DNA of 36,733 nt, from NCBI GenBank assembly GCA_900547085.1, contig URFI01000003.1, positions 1 through 36,733 on the forward strand. Reading direction: 5' to 3'. The DNA is from an uncultured Prevotella sp. Its GTDB lineage: Bacteria; Bacteroidota; Bacteroidia; Bacteroidales; Bacteroidaceae. The stretch's first letter is position 1. Each line of letters starts with the position of its first letter. Under the pieces are notes generated by a model that saw only the letters and a list, made by a program, of their open reading frames with translations, searched no databases and had not been told where the DNA came from. The position numbers and the translations under genes were made by a program. Below are positions 1 through 7,780 of the stretch, one piece after another.

Positions 1-1382
1 TACCAGATAGTGCGATTTTCGAAATACTTTTAGCTACCAATCATAATGAGGCGATGGAATATCTGCAAGCCAACGTATTAAACATACGGTTGTATGGAAG
101 CATTTGTGCAGTCATCTTTGTTTTATCGGCATATAGCCTATTAATACTAAAATTAGAATATAAGCGTTCAGCTATTTTATGCGCATCAGCATGGTTTACT
201 TTTGCATCAGTTTTCACAGTAGTCAATCTTGTTAAAGATGTTATTAAACAGAAAACAACTACACGAGACAGGTTATTAAACCAATGCTGTTCTGTCGTTT
301 CCACTGTTTTTCTTACACATGACGCTATAAATGACATGCAAGAATTAAAGCAAATGAAACAAAAAGGGAACACACACCCTAAGCTATTAAAGAACAATAG
401 TACTATACCGTATGTTGTCTATATATTAGGAGAATCTACTACAAGGAATCATATGGGGATATACGGATACCATCTCCAGACAACACCTTATTTAAGTAGC
501 CTTGAAAAGACTGGCGATTTAGTCAAATTTACCGATGTTATCAGTCCAAATGGACACACAATGGAGGTATTAGAAAAATTATTCACATTTTACAGGCAAG
601 GTGCAAAAGGGAAGTGGTATGAATATACCGACCTATTCAGTATTTTAAATCAAGCAGGCTATTATACCACTTGGTTATCAAATCAAGAATCTTCAGGCAT
701 ATATGGTAATAACGGAAGGTTCTACGCAGAGCAATGCAAGTCAAATTCTTTTGTGCGCGTTAGAGATTCAAAAAGTAACTTTACAGAGCCTTATGATGAG
801 CATTTACTACCTTTATTAGACCAAACCTTAAGAGAAACAAAACCCAAAAGATTTATTGTACTACACCTTATGGGTACACACGGGGAATATGAAAACCGCT
901 ATCCCAAAACATTTAAGCCTTTTAGTACAAACGTAGAACAAGGTGAAAATAACAAAATAAAAGAGACAAAAGCAACTTATGATACGGCTGTACGCTACAA
1001 TGACAGCATCGTCAACGCCATTATCAACCGTTTTAAAGACAAAGACGCATTGATTATCTACACCTCTGACCACGGTGAAGATGTGATGGAAATCAACAAA
1101 AGGATTGCTGGTCATGGTGACATTGACATCAATAATCAGAAAGTAGAAATCCCCATGTTGGTGTATATGTCTAAGGCTTTCCAGAAAAACTATCCAGATA
1201 TCACAAATAGAATTCGCCTGTCTGCCCACCGTCCATTCATGACAGACGACATGATACACAGCATTCTTGATCTTATGGAGATACAAACCAAAGAATATCG
1301 TCCATCACTAAGCATTTTTAACAAACAATTTAACTATAAGAGAAAACGTATTTGCGCTGAAAAACCTTACCCGATAAAATAG
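1..1382 (+). CDS. Phosphoethanolamine transferase-like sulfatase-fold membrane protein, 5' end missing
   Basis: The reading frame is open from base 3, so the ATG at 54 is internal and the true start lies outside the window. One hydrophobic segment is visible (about bases 90-155), followed by a soluble alkaline-phosphatase/sulfatase-fold domain. Family landmarks are the metal-binding GEST near base 429, a Thr codon at 558 within NGHTME where EptA-type enzymes carry the nucleophilic Thr, HLMGTHGEYE near 864, the DHGED metal site at 1068-1082, and a late HGD. In this family the enzyme moves phosphoethanolamine from phosphatidylethanolamine to lipid A or core sugar on the outer face of the inner membrane; the acceptor here is unknown. 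Glycosyltransferase and lipid A acyltransferase genes nearby fit an LPS role. The gene is visibly more AT-rich than those downstream, which could mean transfer. Confidence 0.8.
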   Translation, partial: PDSAIFEILLATNHNEAMEYLQANVLNIRLYGSICAVIFVLSAYSLLILKLEYKRSAILCASAWFTFASVFTVVNLVKDVIKQKTTTRDRLLNQCCSVVSTVFLTHDAINDMQELKQMKQKGNTHPKLLKNNSTIPYVVYILGESTTRNHMGIYGYHLQTTPYLSSLEKTGDLVKFTDVISPNGHTMEVLEKLFTFYRQGAKGKWYEYTDLFSILNQAGYYTTWLSNQESSGIYGNNGRFYAEQCKSNSFVRVRDSKSNFTEPYDEHLLPLLDQTLRETKPKRFIVLHLMGTHGEYENRYPKTFKPFSTNVEQGENNKIKETKATYDTAVRYNDSIVNAIINRFKDKDALIIYTSDHGEDVMEINKRIAGHGDIDINNQKVEIPMLVYMSKAFQKNYPDITNRIRLSAHRPFMTDDMIHSILDLMEIQTKEYRPSLSIFNKQFNYKRKRICAEKPYPIK

Positions 1383-1386
1383 ATTA

Positions 1387-1545
1387 ATGATTCGCAGTAA
1401 TTTGGAAAAGAATATTTCTATTGCCATCAACGCCTATGATGCCGAGAAACATTTGCCGCAAGAAGATGACTCAGTGAAGCACTTTGACGAGATTATTGTG
1501 TGCGACATGGAGGTATCTACCATGTCATACACCGTGCAGCTTTGA
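1387..1545 (+). pseudogene. Remnant of a family 2 glycosyltransferase N-terminus
   Basis: A 52-codon frame begins 4 bases after the previous stop. It reads SIAINAYDAEKHLP and later HFDEIIVCDME, closely resembling the start of LPS-core GT2 enzymes of the WaaE type (VVINTYNAEKHL, then FDEIVVCDMES). Homology breaks off after VCDME and a stop follows at 1543. No continuation of the GT-A domain could be read in any frame up to 1829. I interpret it as the decayed 5' end of a glycosyltransferase gene that once followed the transferase upstream. A short expressed peptide cannot be excluded but has no support. Confidence 0.6.
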
Positions 1546-1829
1546 CCGTGACAAGACTAGCTGTTCGTACTAACAAACCAACCAAAGTTCGCAAACCGAC
1601 CTGGAGATGCAATTGAGATGGCGATTCTGAAAAAAACAGATAAGAATACACTTCATTACAAATGATTGTATTATCTTTGCCGCACAAATAGATCATCCTA
1701 CTGAATCGCATTTAATCTACATTACGTCAGCTCACTGGAAACATCGCAGGTAAAATGGATTTTGCAGCAAGAACAGACCGCAAGAGCCACAAGATGAGTA
1801 GCTGAAAGAGTAAAAAACAAGAATGCAAC
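1546..1829. other. Non-coding gap with gene debris
   Basis: No frame with recognisable protein similarity was found. Short open stretches (for example 1600-1665) resemble no family I know. The only clear signal is a promoter-like TATCTTTG at 1672-1679. The stretch probably holds the unreadable rest of the glycosyltransferase remnant plus the leader of the next gene. Confidence 0.4.
1672..1679 (+). promoter_or_regulatory. Candidate -7 box TATCTTTG for the glycosyltransferase at 1830
   Basis: This is a perfect match to the Bacteroidota TAnnTTTG -7 element. No good TTTG -33 box lies 19-20 bases upstream, so support rests on the -7 box and position alone. It would give a leader of about 145 bases before the ATG at 1830. 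Confidence 0.4.
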
Positions 1830-2792
1830 ATGCTGAAAGTATCAATCTTGGTGCCTGTCTATGGCGTTGGTCCGTATATCGAACAGTGTGCCGAAAGTCT
1901 TTTCTTACAAACTTATCCCACCATAGAATTTATCTTTGTAAACGACTGTACGCAGGACGACAGCATTGAAAAGCTGAAAGCCTACATGGCCCGATTCCCG
2001 CAACAGGCAGCAAAAGTAAAAATCATCCATCATCACGAGAATCATGGTTTGGGCGCTTCTCGGCAGACAGCTTTAGAAGCTGCCACGGGTGATGCGGTGA
2101 CAATCGTGGACAGTGACGACTTTTTGGAACCCAACGCCATCGCTCTACTGGTGGAAAAGATGGTCACCTCGGGTGCTGACATCGTGGAAGGGGCTTACTA
2201 TAGAATGGGGTGTAAACACGAAAAGATTGTTTTGCCGGCACATACCTCAAAGAGAAGGCGCATCAAAACCCTGCTTTGGCACAAAGGAAATGGGTTTATT
2301 TGGGGAAAACTTTATCGCAGAGACTTGTTCACCCAACATGACATCAACTTTACAGAGGGGGTAGATTACGGTGAAGATTATTCGGTTTTACCCCGTCTTC
2401 TGCTGGTAGGAAGCCGCACGTGGATAGACGATGTGGTGTACACTTACCGATGCAACCGACTCAACTCATACTCCACAACACAATCTTTGAAGTCGATGAT
2501 TTCATTGGCAAAGGCCATTAAAATCGTTGAGGCATTCTTCTTGCGGAAAGATTCACAAGGAATATACCGTCAAGCCCTTCATCTTGGCACACTGAGTATG
2601 TATGCGCATGCCATCAAATTTCACATCAATCGGGAAGATTTATCGCAGATAGACCAAATTATCAATTATCATCCTAACGGCATGCTCAGCAGCTTTCTCT
2701 ATTGGTTGTTTCATGTTACCTATCCATCTAAAGTGACCAGAAGGTTCTTTTGCGCCGTTCGCCGCTACTATATGTATGTTCATTGTTGGTAA
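1830..2792 (+). CDS. Family 2 glycosyltransferase
   Basis: This is a 320-residue GT-A enzyme. It opens with VSILVPVYGVGPYIEQCAESL, the nucleotide-binding strand of GT2 proteins, then FIFVNDCTQDDS, GLGASRQTAL near residue 72, and the metal-binding IVDSDDF near residue 92 (DxD-type). GEDYSVLPRLL near residue 182 sits where GT2 enzymes place the acceptor-side ED motif. The C-terminal ~100 residues are less conserved and may contact the membrane. It probably adds a sugar to LPS core, O-antigen or another surface glycan in the cytoplasm; donor and acceptor cannot be read from sequence. The ATG follows an A-rich stretch with no Shine-Dalgarno, normal for this phylum. It converges on the gene at 2805, with only 12 bases between the stops. 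Confidence 0.88.
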   Translation: MLKVSILVPVYGVGPYIEQCAESLFLQTYPTIEFIFVNDCTQDDSIEKLKAYMARFPQQAAKVKIIHHHENHGLGASRQTALEAATGDAVTIVDSDDFLEPNAIALLVEKMVTSGADIVEGAYYRMGCKHEKIVLPAHTSKRRRIKTLLWHKGNGFIWGKLYRRDLFTQHDINFTEGVDYGEDYSVLPRLLLVGSRTWIDDVVYTYRCNRLNSYSTTQSLKSMISLAKAIKIVEAFFLRKDSQGIYRQALHLGTLSMYAHAIKFHINREDLSQIDQIINYHPNGMLSSFLYWLFHVTYPSKVTRRFFCAVRRYYMYVHCW

Positions 2793-2804
2793 ACAACAAC
2801 GCTC

Positions 2805-3830
2805 TCAGCCGTTGGATTGGGCGGGATTGGTGAAGTCAAAATACTTCTTCAGTACCAACAGTGATATCAATCGTTCGCGTCGTTGATTCCTAAACTGGTC
2901 GACATACGCATGAGCATGTGCGATAATTGCTTCAGCTTGCTCCGGATGCGCTATGTAATAAGTCAGACGTTCCTCCAGGTCAGAGAAATCAGGCTTAATC
3001 TCAATGTAGTGATAGTTGGGCTTCAGGCATCCCTCCATGAACCAAGTTTCGCAGGTGGGACGTGGCATCACGGCGACCGAGTTGGATGACATCACCCATT
3101 TAAGGTTGCTGGCGACATCATTTCCCTCTAATGCCATGATGAATTTATAGTCAAGATGTTCTTCTATGGTGAGCTTTTCGGTTCGCCATTGAGGATATTG
3201 TGGGTCAATGACCCCGATGTTACAGAGCGGATGTCCATAGTAACGTTTCACGAAATCGTATCGGTTTTGCTTCAAATCAGCACCGCCATCCTGCCCAATC
3301 AGACCACGAAAAATAACTAAGTTCTGCTTATCTCTAAACTGTTTGCGGTCGTTTACAAAGAGAAAATGGCGCACTTTGTCGAGTTTCATCAACACCGAAT
3401 TGGCATTATTTTCCGTCAACGGGCGACTTTTGGTGATGGATGGAACTGCCGGAACATGAACGATATCGCCGGGAAGCAACACCCATCGCAGCGACAATGG
3501 GAAGTATCGGGCATAACGATACGCATCAAGATAATACACTTTTTGACCAGTCATGGGTTGATCTTGAACGCACACCGACTCTTGAAGGAACGCCCTGCGA
3601 TCAATAGCTGTAGCTGATGAGAGCCGATTATAATAGTTCACACGCTGCATGATATACGCCTGATCATCTCGACTCCGCAATGCTTTCATTTCCCTTTGGC
3701 AGATCATTCTCAGCCAAGCGTGTGGCAGATGGATGGCTATGTATGAAGTGAGGTAATACCATAGCTTCGAATTCTTGCCGCTATGCAAGGTATAATAGAG
3801 TTTACGAGGGAACAATGAGCGTACTTTCAT
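2805..3830 (-). CDS. GT90-like (LpsA/CAP10-type) glycosyltransferase
   Basis: This 341-residue protein resembles lipopolysaccharide core proteins of the LpsA/CAP10 (GT90) group. Supporting stretches are LVIFRGLIGQ (about residues 170-180), RTEKLTIEEHLDYKFIMALEGND (about 213-235), SNLKWVMSSNSVAVMPRP (about 240-257), and ETWFMEGCLKPNYHYIEIKPDFSDLEE followed by a helical tail. The pattern of allelic lengths of such proteins is variable, so size is uninformative. In the family these are cytoplasmic transferases adding xylose, glucose or a similar sugar to a surface glycan. It is the last gene of the leftward operon that starts at 6584, 21 bases after the DUF5672 gene. The ATG at 3830 begins MKVRSLFPRKL, a basic N-terminus without a signal peptide. 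Confidence 0.75.
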   Translation of the reverse strand: MKVRSLFPRKLYYTLHSGKNSKLWYYLTSYIAIHLPHAWLRMICQREMKALRSRDDQAYIMQRVNYYNRLSSATAIDRRAFLQESVCVQDQPMTGQKVYYLDAYRYARYFPLSLRWVLLPGDIVHVPAVPSITKSRPLTENNANSVLMKLDKVRHFLFVNDRKQFRDKQNLVIFRGLIGQDGGADLKQNRYDFVKRYYGHPLCNIGVIDPQYPQWRTEKLTIEEHLDYKFIMALEGNDVASNLKWVMSSNSVAVMPRPTCETWFMEGCLKPNYHYIEIKPDFSDLEERLTYYIAHPEQAEAIIAHAHAYVDQFRNQRRERLISLLVLKKYFDFTNPAQSNG

Positions 3831-3851
3831 GTTGTTTGATCGTTTCGACTG

Positions 3852-4634
3852 TTAGTCGTTGAGCGCCGGAATAAATTGTTTCCAGAAGGACACGCGCACG
3901 GGTTTGTTGAATCCATGACAAGCCATGGGCAACCGATTGCCATTGAGTTGATAGCACAACTCGGGTTTAAGATCGAACGAGAAGGTCAAGGCTTCCTTGA
4001 CAGAAGGTACTTTCAAGGGTGGAACTAACGCCCAAAACAAATCCTCATTGTGCAAAGCGTCGGGCTGACTGTTGTAATATGCTATCTCATCAGCATAGTG
4101 CACACAAGCCTCCTGAAACGTCTTTACCTTGCGAAGACACAATCCGCCGTTGCCAATGCGACCAAACATCTGACTATGTATAATCTTATTCTTCGGTTTC
4201 AGCAACAACTTTAACTTCAAATACTGTTTCAATGGGAATCGCGTATACCGTGGACGAGTAGGCCAAGGCGCTGCCACAAGGTCAAAATCTCTATCACACC
4301 ACGATGCCAACTCATTCTTAAACAGCCAAGCATCTACATGACAAATGAAGATATAAGTATAATCTTGGAAGAGCTTGTAAAACGATTCGGACATCATCAT
4401 GCGGTTATAACCCTGAATGCCATTAGTCGTTCCCAACCAATCGCCACTCACTTCAATCGCACCCACATTGGGATACTGCGCATTGAGCGGCGACATATCC
4501 ACGTTATGTGGTTGCAGAAAAACTACAGGAAAGCCTTTCAACAAAGATAAATTATGGTCAAGTGCCGCTTTCTCATACGCCTTCAGCACCGGATGATAAA
4601 CGGGTATGACAACAAGTAACTTATTTTTTTCCAT
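3852..4634 (-). CDS. DUF5672 family protein, putative glycosyltransferase
   Basis: This protein has about 260 residues from the chosen ATG (MEKNKLLVVIPVYHP). A frame extension reaches an ATG at 4673, but the extra 13 residues are not family-like. Landmarks match DUF5672 proteins: VVIPVYHP at the start, WLGTTNGIQGYNRMMMSESFYK (about residues 75-96), YIFICHVDAWLF (about 102-113), DFDLVAAPWPTRPR, IGNGGLCLRKVK (about 165) and NEDLFWAL (about 197). The HVDAW and GNGG motifs recall GT-A enzymes, where they bind metal and donor. Family members occur in surface-polysaccharide loci and their reaction is not established. It sits between a GT2 and a GT90-like gene in the same operon, so a role in building the same glycan is likely. 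Confidence 0.72.
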   Translation of the reverse strand: MEKNKLLVVIPVYHPVLKAYEKAALDHNLSLLKGFPVVFLQPHNVDMSPLNAQYPNVGAIEVSGDWLGTTNGIQGYNRMMMSESFYKLFQDYTYIFICHVDAWLFKNELASWCDRDFDLVAAPWPTRPRYTRFPLKQYLKLKLLLKPKNKIIHSQMFGRIGNGGLCLRKVKTFQEACVHYADEIAYYNSQPDALHNEDLFWALVPPLKVPSVKEALTFSFDLKPELCYQLNGNRLPMACHGFNKPVRVSFWKQFIPALND

Positions 4635-4706
4635 ATCATTGCAATCCATATAACAAGTTGCAGCTTCAAACACGATGGGATTTTCCTACTTTATAAAAGG
4701 TTAAGC

Positions 4707-5624
4707 TCAACGCTTTCCCAACCGTTCATTGATACCATCGTAATACGCCCGATGCAACATCATCAGGTCTTTGGGTCGCCATGCCTTACTGAAGGGCATC
4801 GACAACAGAGCCGGGATGACATATCCCATGCCACTGATCCAACTTCTTAGGTATCGCACCCCCCAGTTCTTGCCATAATGATGGTTTAAGTAGGCCGAAT
4901 TACGAACCTGGTAATAACGTTTCCACTTCTTCTTCTGGTTGCGCACCGCCCATGAGTCTTCCGAGAAAAACGCATGCTTGTCCATCACGGCCGACGGCAC
5001 ATAGAGCAAACGGAAGCCTGCCAAATGCGCTCTGAGGCAATATTCCGTATCATCATAGAAGATGAACAACTCTCGGTTGGGCAGCCCAATCTTCTCGACA
5101 ACAGACCGACTGATGAACGGTCCTTCAAAGTCACAGCCTACAATCTCGGTAGGCGTTGTCTCCTCACCACTCAGCTTTTCAGCGTGCAAACTGCCCAGTG
5201 GATTGGTTAGGTTGTATCGCCGAAACTCGTGCGTGAACGTTTTTCCGTTCATCACTCGCCGTGGAGCCAGGATGCCCAGCGGTTTCTTGTGATCCAATTG
5301 GGTTTCCTCAAGCGCCACAAGGCGTAGTATTTCGTCCAGACAACCATCCTTTGGAAACACGTCATCATCCATACACCATATCCAATCGGCGCCTTCATCA
5401 TAAGCAACCTTGATACCTGTATGGAATCCTCCACTGCCCCCAACGTTTTCTTGATGAATCACTTGCAAGTCAGCTTGCCCATCCAGCCACTCTTTCGTGC
5501 CGTCATTGCTGCCATTATTCACCACAACAATCTGGTCAAGGTGCTGCTGACGGCGCAACGCTCCGATGCTTTTTTTCAGCAACTCCAGCCGGTTGTAAGT
5601 CACAACGATTGCAAATATCTTCAT
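4707..5624 (-). CDS. Family 2 glycosyltransferase, GlfT/rhamnosyltransferase-like
   Basis: This is a 305-residue GT-A enzyme beginning FAIVVTYNRLELLKKSIGAL, then VVVNNGSNDGT, ENVGGSGGFHTGIKVA (about residues 60-75) and the triple-Asp WCMDDDVFP near residue 85, which is the metal site. The GGSGGF and MDDD pairing is characteristic of the GlfT/RfbF side of GT2. FIFYDDTEYCLRAHLAGF (about 187-204) is the acceptor-side motif. The C-terminal part, rich in aromatic and basic residues, resembles a membrane-associated tail. It is the second gene of the leftward operon, 12 bases after the acyltransferase stop. Sugar specificity cannot be assigned. Confidence 0.86.
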   Translation of the reverse strand: MKIFAIVVTYNRLELLKKSIGALRRQQHLDQIVVVNNGSNDGTKEWLDGQADLQVIHQENVGGSGGFHTGIKVAYDEGADWIWCMDDDVFPKDGCLDEILRLVALEETQLDHKKPLGILAPRRVMNGKTFTHEFRRYNLTNPLGSLHAEKLSGEETTPTEIVGCDFEGPFISRSVVEKIGLPNRELFIFYDDTEYCLRAHLAGFRLLYVPSAVMDKHAFFSEDSWAVRNQKKKWKRYYQVRNSAYLNHHYGKNWGVRYLRSWISGMGYVIPALLSMPFSKAWRPKDLMMLHRAYYDGINERLGKR

Positions 5625-5636
5625 GATTTTCAGTGC

Positions 5637-6584
5637 TTAGTCGTTCTTTTTTCTCAATACTTTCCCGTCAACCACTTCCCAGTCGCGTTCAAACTCCTCG
5701 CGGGTACGCTTCCATCGGTTATGACTCCAGAGGTAACATGCGGGTTGACGGCGTATCGTTTGCTCCAACATACGGAAGTACATGTCTGTCAGTTCCCATT
5801 TTTCACATTGCTTTGGATCAGACGCCATGAGCTTCATTTCGCACTCGTAATAACCTCTTTTCACACGTTTCATGTCACCATAGAAGCAAACTTGTCCCGT
5901 GTGCTTGATGATGCGTTCGGCCCCTGTGAGCACAGGCGTATCATGATGTAGAAAATCCAACCAGTGGTGAATGTTCCACCACAATGGCACTTGGTCGGCA
6001 ATGTAACCCACCACGATTGCCCGGTTGTTGCGTTTGAACTCCAATATCTTGCGAAGCGAGTTGTGCATGGGTATGCAAAGAGCGTGTTGGCGCTCCCTCA
6101 CATATTTGAACAACCGGTCAAAGCGCTTGTTCTCCAATGGATGATACAGTTGACAGCACTGCGCATGACTGGGAATTGAATAAGGAAGGGAGGTAATCCA
6201 CTCCCAATTGCCATAATGACCGAGGTACACAGCACACGACAGACCATCATTGAGGGCAGCGTTGAACTGCTCCATGCCTGTGAAACGCATTCGCTTTTGC
6301 AGTTGTGTGGCACTCATGGTCATTAGCTTGATGGTTTCAACAAGGTAGTCGCAGAACCAATGATAGAAGTCTTTCTCTATCTTCACCAATTCCTCGTGGC
6401 TCTTTTCAGGAAAGCTGCTGGACAGGTTTTTCCAGATTACGCGATGCCTGTATCTCAAGATGTAAGCCATGATGAGATACAACAGATCGGACAATACGTA
6501 GAGCAAACGCATGGGCAGCAATGACAACAGATACCAGATGCCGTAAACCAAAACATATCCTACCTCATTCAGTACTTTCTTCAT
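5637..6584 (-). CDS. Lipid A biosynthesis acyltransferase (LpxL/LpxM/HtrB family)
   Basis: This 315-residue protein starts with a hydrophobic anchor (about residues 8-45) followed by RYRHRVIWKNLSSSFPEKS, a signature of HtrB-type late acyltransferases. The catalytic HX4E motif is YLGHYGNWEW near residue 120, with His and Glu both present. A second block, VVGYIADQVPLWW near 190, corresponds to the acceptor-side region, and VLTGAERIIKHTGQVCFYG follows. These enzymes transfer a secondary acyl chain from acyl-ACP to lipid A precursors at the inner membrane face. The length is normal for the family. It is the promoter-proximal gene of the operon continuing to the GT2, DUF5672 and GT90-like genes, linking lipid A maturation with core assembly. 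The leader from the predicted promoter is about 170 bases. Confidence 0.88.
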   Translation of the reverse strand: MKKVLNEVGYVLVYGIWYLLSLLPMRLLYVLSDLLYLIMAYILRYRHRVIWKNLSSSFPEKSHEELVKIEKDFYHWFCDYLVETIKLMTMSATQLQKRMRFTGMEQFNAALNDGLSCAVYLGHYGNWEWITSLPYSIPSHAQCCQLYHPLENKRFDRLFKYVRERQHALCIPMHNSLRKILEFKRNNRAIVVGYIADQVPLWWNIHHWLDFLHHDTPVLTGAERIIKHTGQVCFYGDMKRVKRGYYECEMKLMASDPKQCEKWELTDMYFRMLEQTIRRQPACYLWSHNRWKRTREEFERDWEVVDGKVLRKKND

Positions 6585-6740
6585 TCGAAAAGCGTTCTAT
6601 TCATAGAATGCCACAAAGTTATAAAAAATCTTCGTATTGTCATCCCTGCACCGATGGCATTTTACCACACTACAAGACTTTGAGCACGTTAACCGGCAAC
6701 GATTGCCCGTCAAATGCACCTTTCTCCCTTTGTTCTTACT

Positions 6741-6760
6741 CCTGAAAATACCTGAAAATC
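6741..6760. repeat. Tandem 9-base repeat CCTGAAAAT beside divergent promoters
   Basis: CCTGAAAAT occurs twice head-to-tail at 6741-6749 and 6751-6759, one helical turn apart and directly adjacent to the leftward -7 box. The spacing would suit a regulator binding one face of DNA. This is only a sequence observation; no known operator is matched. Confidence 0.3.
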
Positions 6761-6790
6761 AAAGATACATTTGCACAAAACATTGACAAA
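6760..6790 (-). promoter_or_regulatory. Promoter for the acyltransferase-glycosyltransferase operon
   Basis: On the minus strand, TTTG (6790-6787), a 19-base spacer and TATCTTTG (6767-6760) form a full Bacteroidota primary-sigma promoter. It reads left toward the ATG at 6584. Its boxes interleave with those of the rightward promoter at 6770-6801. Confidence 0.72.
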
Positions 6791-6801
6791 TCGTATCTTT
6801 G
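6770..6801 (+). promoter_or_regulatory. Promoter for the secreted esterase
   Basis: TTTG at 6770-6773, a 20-base spacer and TATCTTTG at 6794-6801 match the Bacteroidota consensus. Transcription would begin near 6807, giving a leader of about 44 bases to the ATG at 6851. It overlaps the leftward promoter almost completely. Confidence 0.75.
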
Positions 6802-6850
6802 CATACAACGATTGGGAACAACATTGCGTTCCCTTAATAACAACTTTTAG

Positions 6851-7675
6851 ATGAAAACAAGAAAACTCCTCTTAACTCTTAGTTTATTGATTGCAGCGAC
6901 TTATGCGAGCGCTCAGCAGGTATTCGACGTGAATTTATGGAATGGGCGCGCCCCACATGCCACCGGTGTTGCTACCGATACGGCGAAAGTGCGCGTGTTT
7001 CTGCCCGCTGCCAAACGCGCCACAGGACGGGCAGTGGTCATCTGTCCGGGCGGCGGATATGCTCATTTGGCTTGGGAAAACGAAGGAACCAACTGGGCAT
7101 CGTTCTTCAATGACATGGGCATTGCTGCCATCGTACTGAAATATCGCATGCCACATGGCGTGAAAGAAGCTCCGCTGAGCGATGCCGAACAGGCGATGCG
7201 ACTGGTGCGAAAGAACGCACAGGCATGGCACCTCAACCGCAATGACATCGGTATCATGGGGTTCTCAGCCGGTGGACACCTTGCCTCAACCGTGGCTACC
7301 AAAAGCAAAGGCGACGCAAAGGCCAATTTCCAAATACTATTTTATCCCGTGATTACCATGATGCCGGGCTATACACACAAGGGTTCGCACGACAACTTGC
7401 TGGGCAAGAATCCAAGCAAGAGCACAGAACGCGAGTACAGTACCGACCTGCAGGTGAGCCGTGTGTCACCCAGAGCCTTCATCCTCTTGTCTGATGACGA
7501 TACCGTGGTGCTGCCTGCCAATGGTGTTAACTATTACTTGGAGTTGTATCGGCACGATGTACCGGCCTCCTTACACGTCTATCCTTCAGGCGATCATGGC
7601 TTTGGATACAACAGTTCGTTCCGCTATCACGTGGAGATGCGGCTCGAGTTACAGGCATGGTTGCGCAGTTTCTGA
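6851..7675 (+). CDS. Secreted alpha/beta hydrolase, esterase-lipase (acetyl/feruloyl esterase-like)
   Basis: This 274-residue protein carries a clear signal peptide (KTRKLLLTLSLLIAA, predicted cut after ASA near residue 21). The mature part begins with a WNGRAP segment common in Bacteroidota secreted esterases. The oxyanion-hole motif is CPGGGYAHLA (about residues 65-74). The catalytic triad is visible as Ser139 in GFSAGGH, Asp near 217 in SDDDTVV and His249 in GDHGFG. The fold and GFSAGGH place it with BD-FAE/acetylxylan esterase-like enzymes that remove acetyl or feruloyl groups from plant glycans. The substrate is inferred, since no other polysaccharide-utilisation genes lie alongside, and a peptidase S9-like or general carboxylesterase role remains possible. 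It is monocistronic, with its own promoter at 6770-6801 and a strong hairpin after the stop. Confidence 0.85.
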   Translation: MKTRKLLLTLSLLIAATYASAQQVFDVNLWNGRAPHATGVATDTAKVRVFLPAAKRATGRAVVICPGGGYAHLAWENEGTNWASFFNDMGIAAIVLKYRMPHGVKEAPLSDAEQAMRLVRKNAQAWHLNRNDIGIMGFSAGGHLASTVATKSKGDAKANFQILFYPVITMMPGYTHKGSHDNLLGKNPSKSTEREYSTDLQVSRVSPRAFILLSDDDTVVLPANGVNYYLELYRHDVPASLHVYPSGDHGFGYNSSFRYHVEMRLELQAWLRSF

Positions 7676-7730
7676 CACAAAAACCATACCGCAACGCACT
7701 GGTTTGACGGTTTACAACATCAACATCTTC

Positions 7731-7780
7731 ACGAAAAGAGGGTGACGGATTATGAATTACCGTCACCCTCTTTTCGTCTT
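7731..7780 (+). terminator. Rho-independent terminator between convergent genes
   Basis: A perfect 18-base stem (7731-7748 with 7760-7777) and an 11-base loop are followed by TTT on the plus strand. Each arm contains an A-rich or T-rich run at its base, so the structure can act for the esterase and, read on the minus strand, for the lipoprotein gene ending at 7781. Confidence 0.85.

Noticed and set aside
54..56. ATG as the start of the first gene
   Set aside because: The frame is open to the left edge and the upstream residues are family-like, so the gene is cut by the window.
5421..5951. 176-codon frame opposite the GT2 and acyltransferase genes
   Set aside because: It crosses the junction of two clear genes on the other strand and has no recognisable domain.
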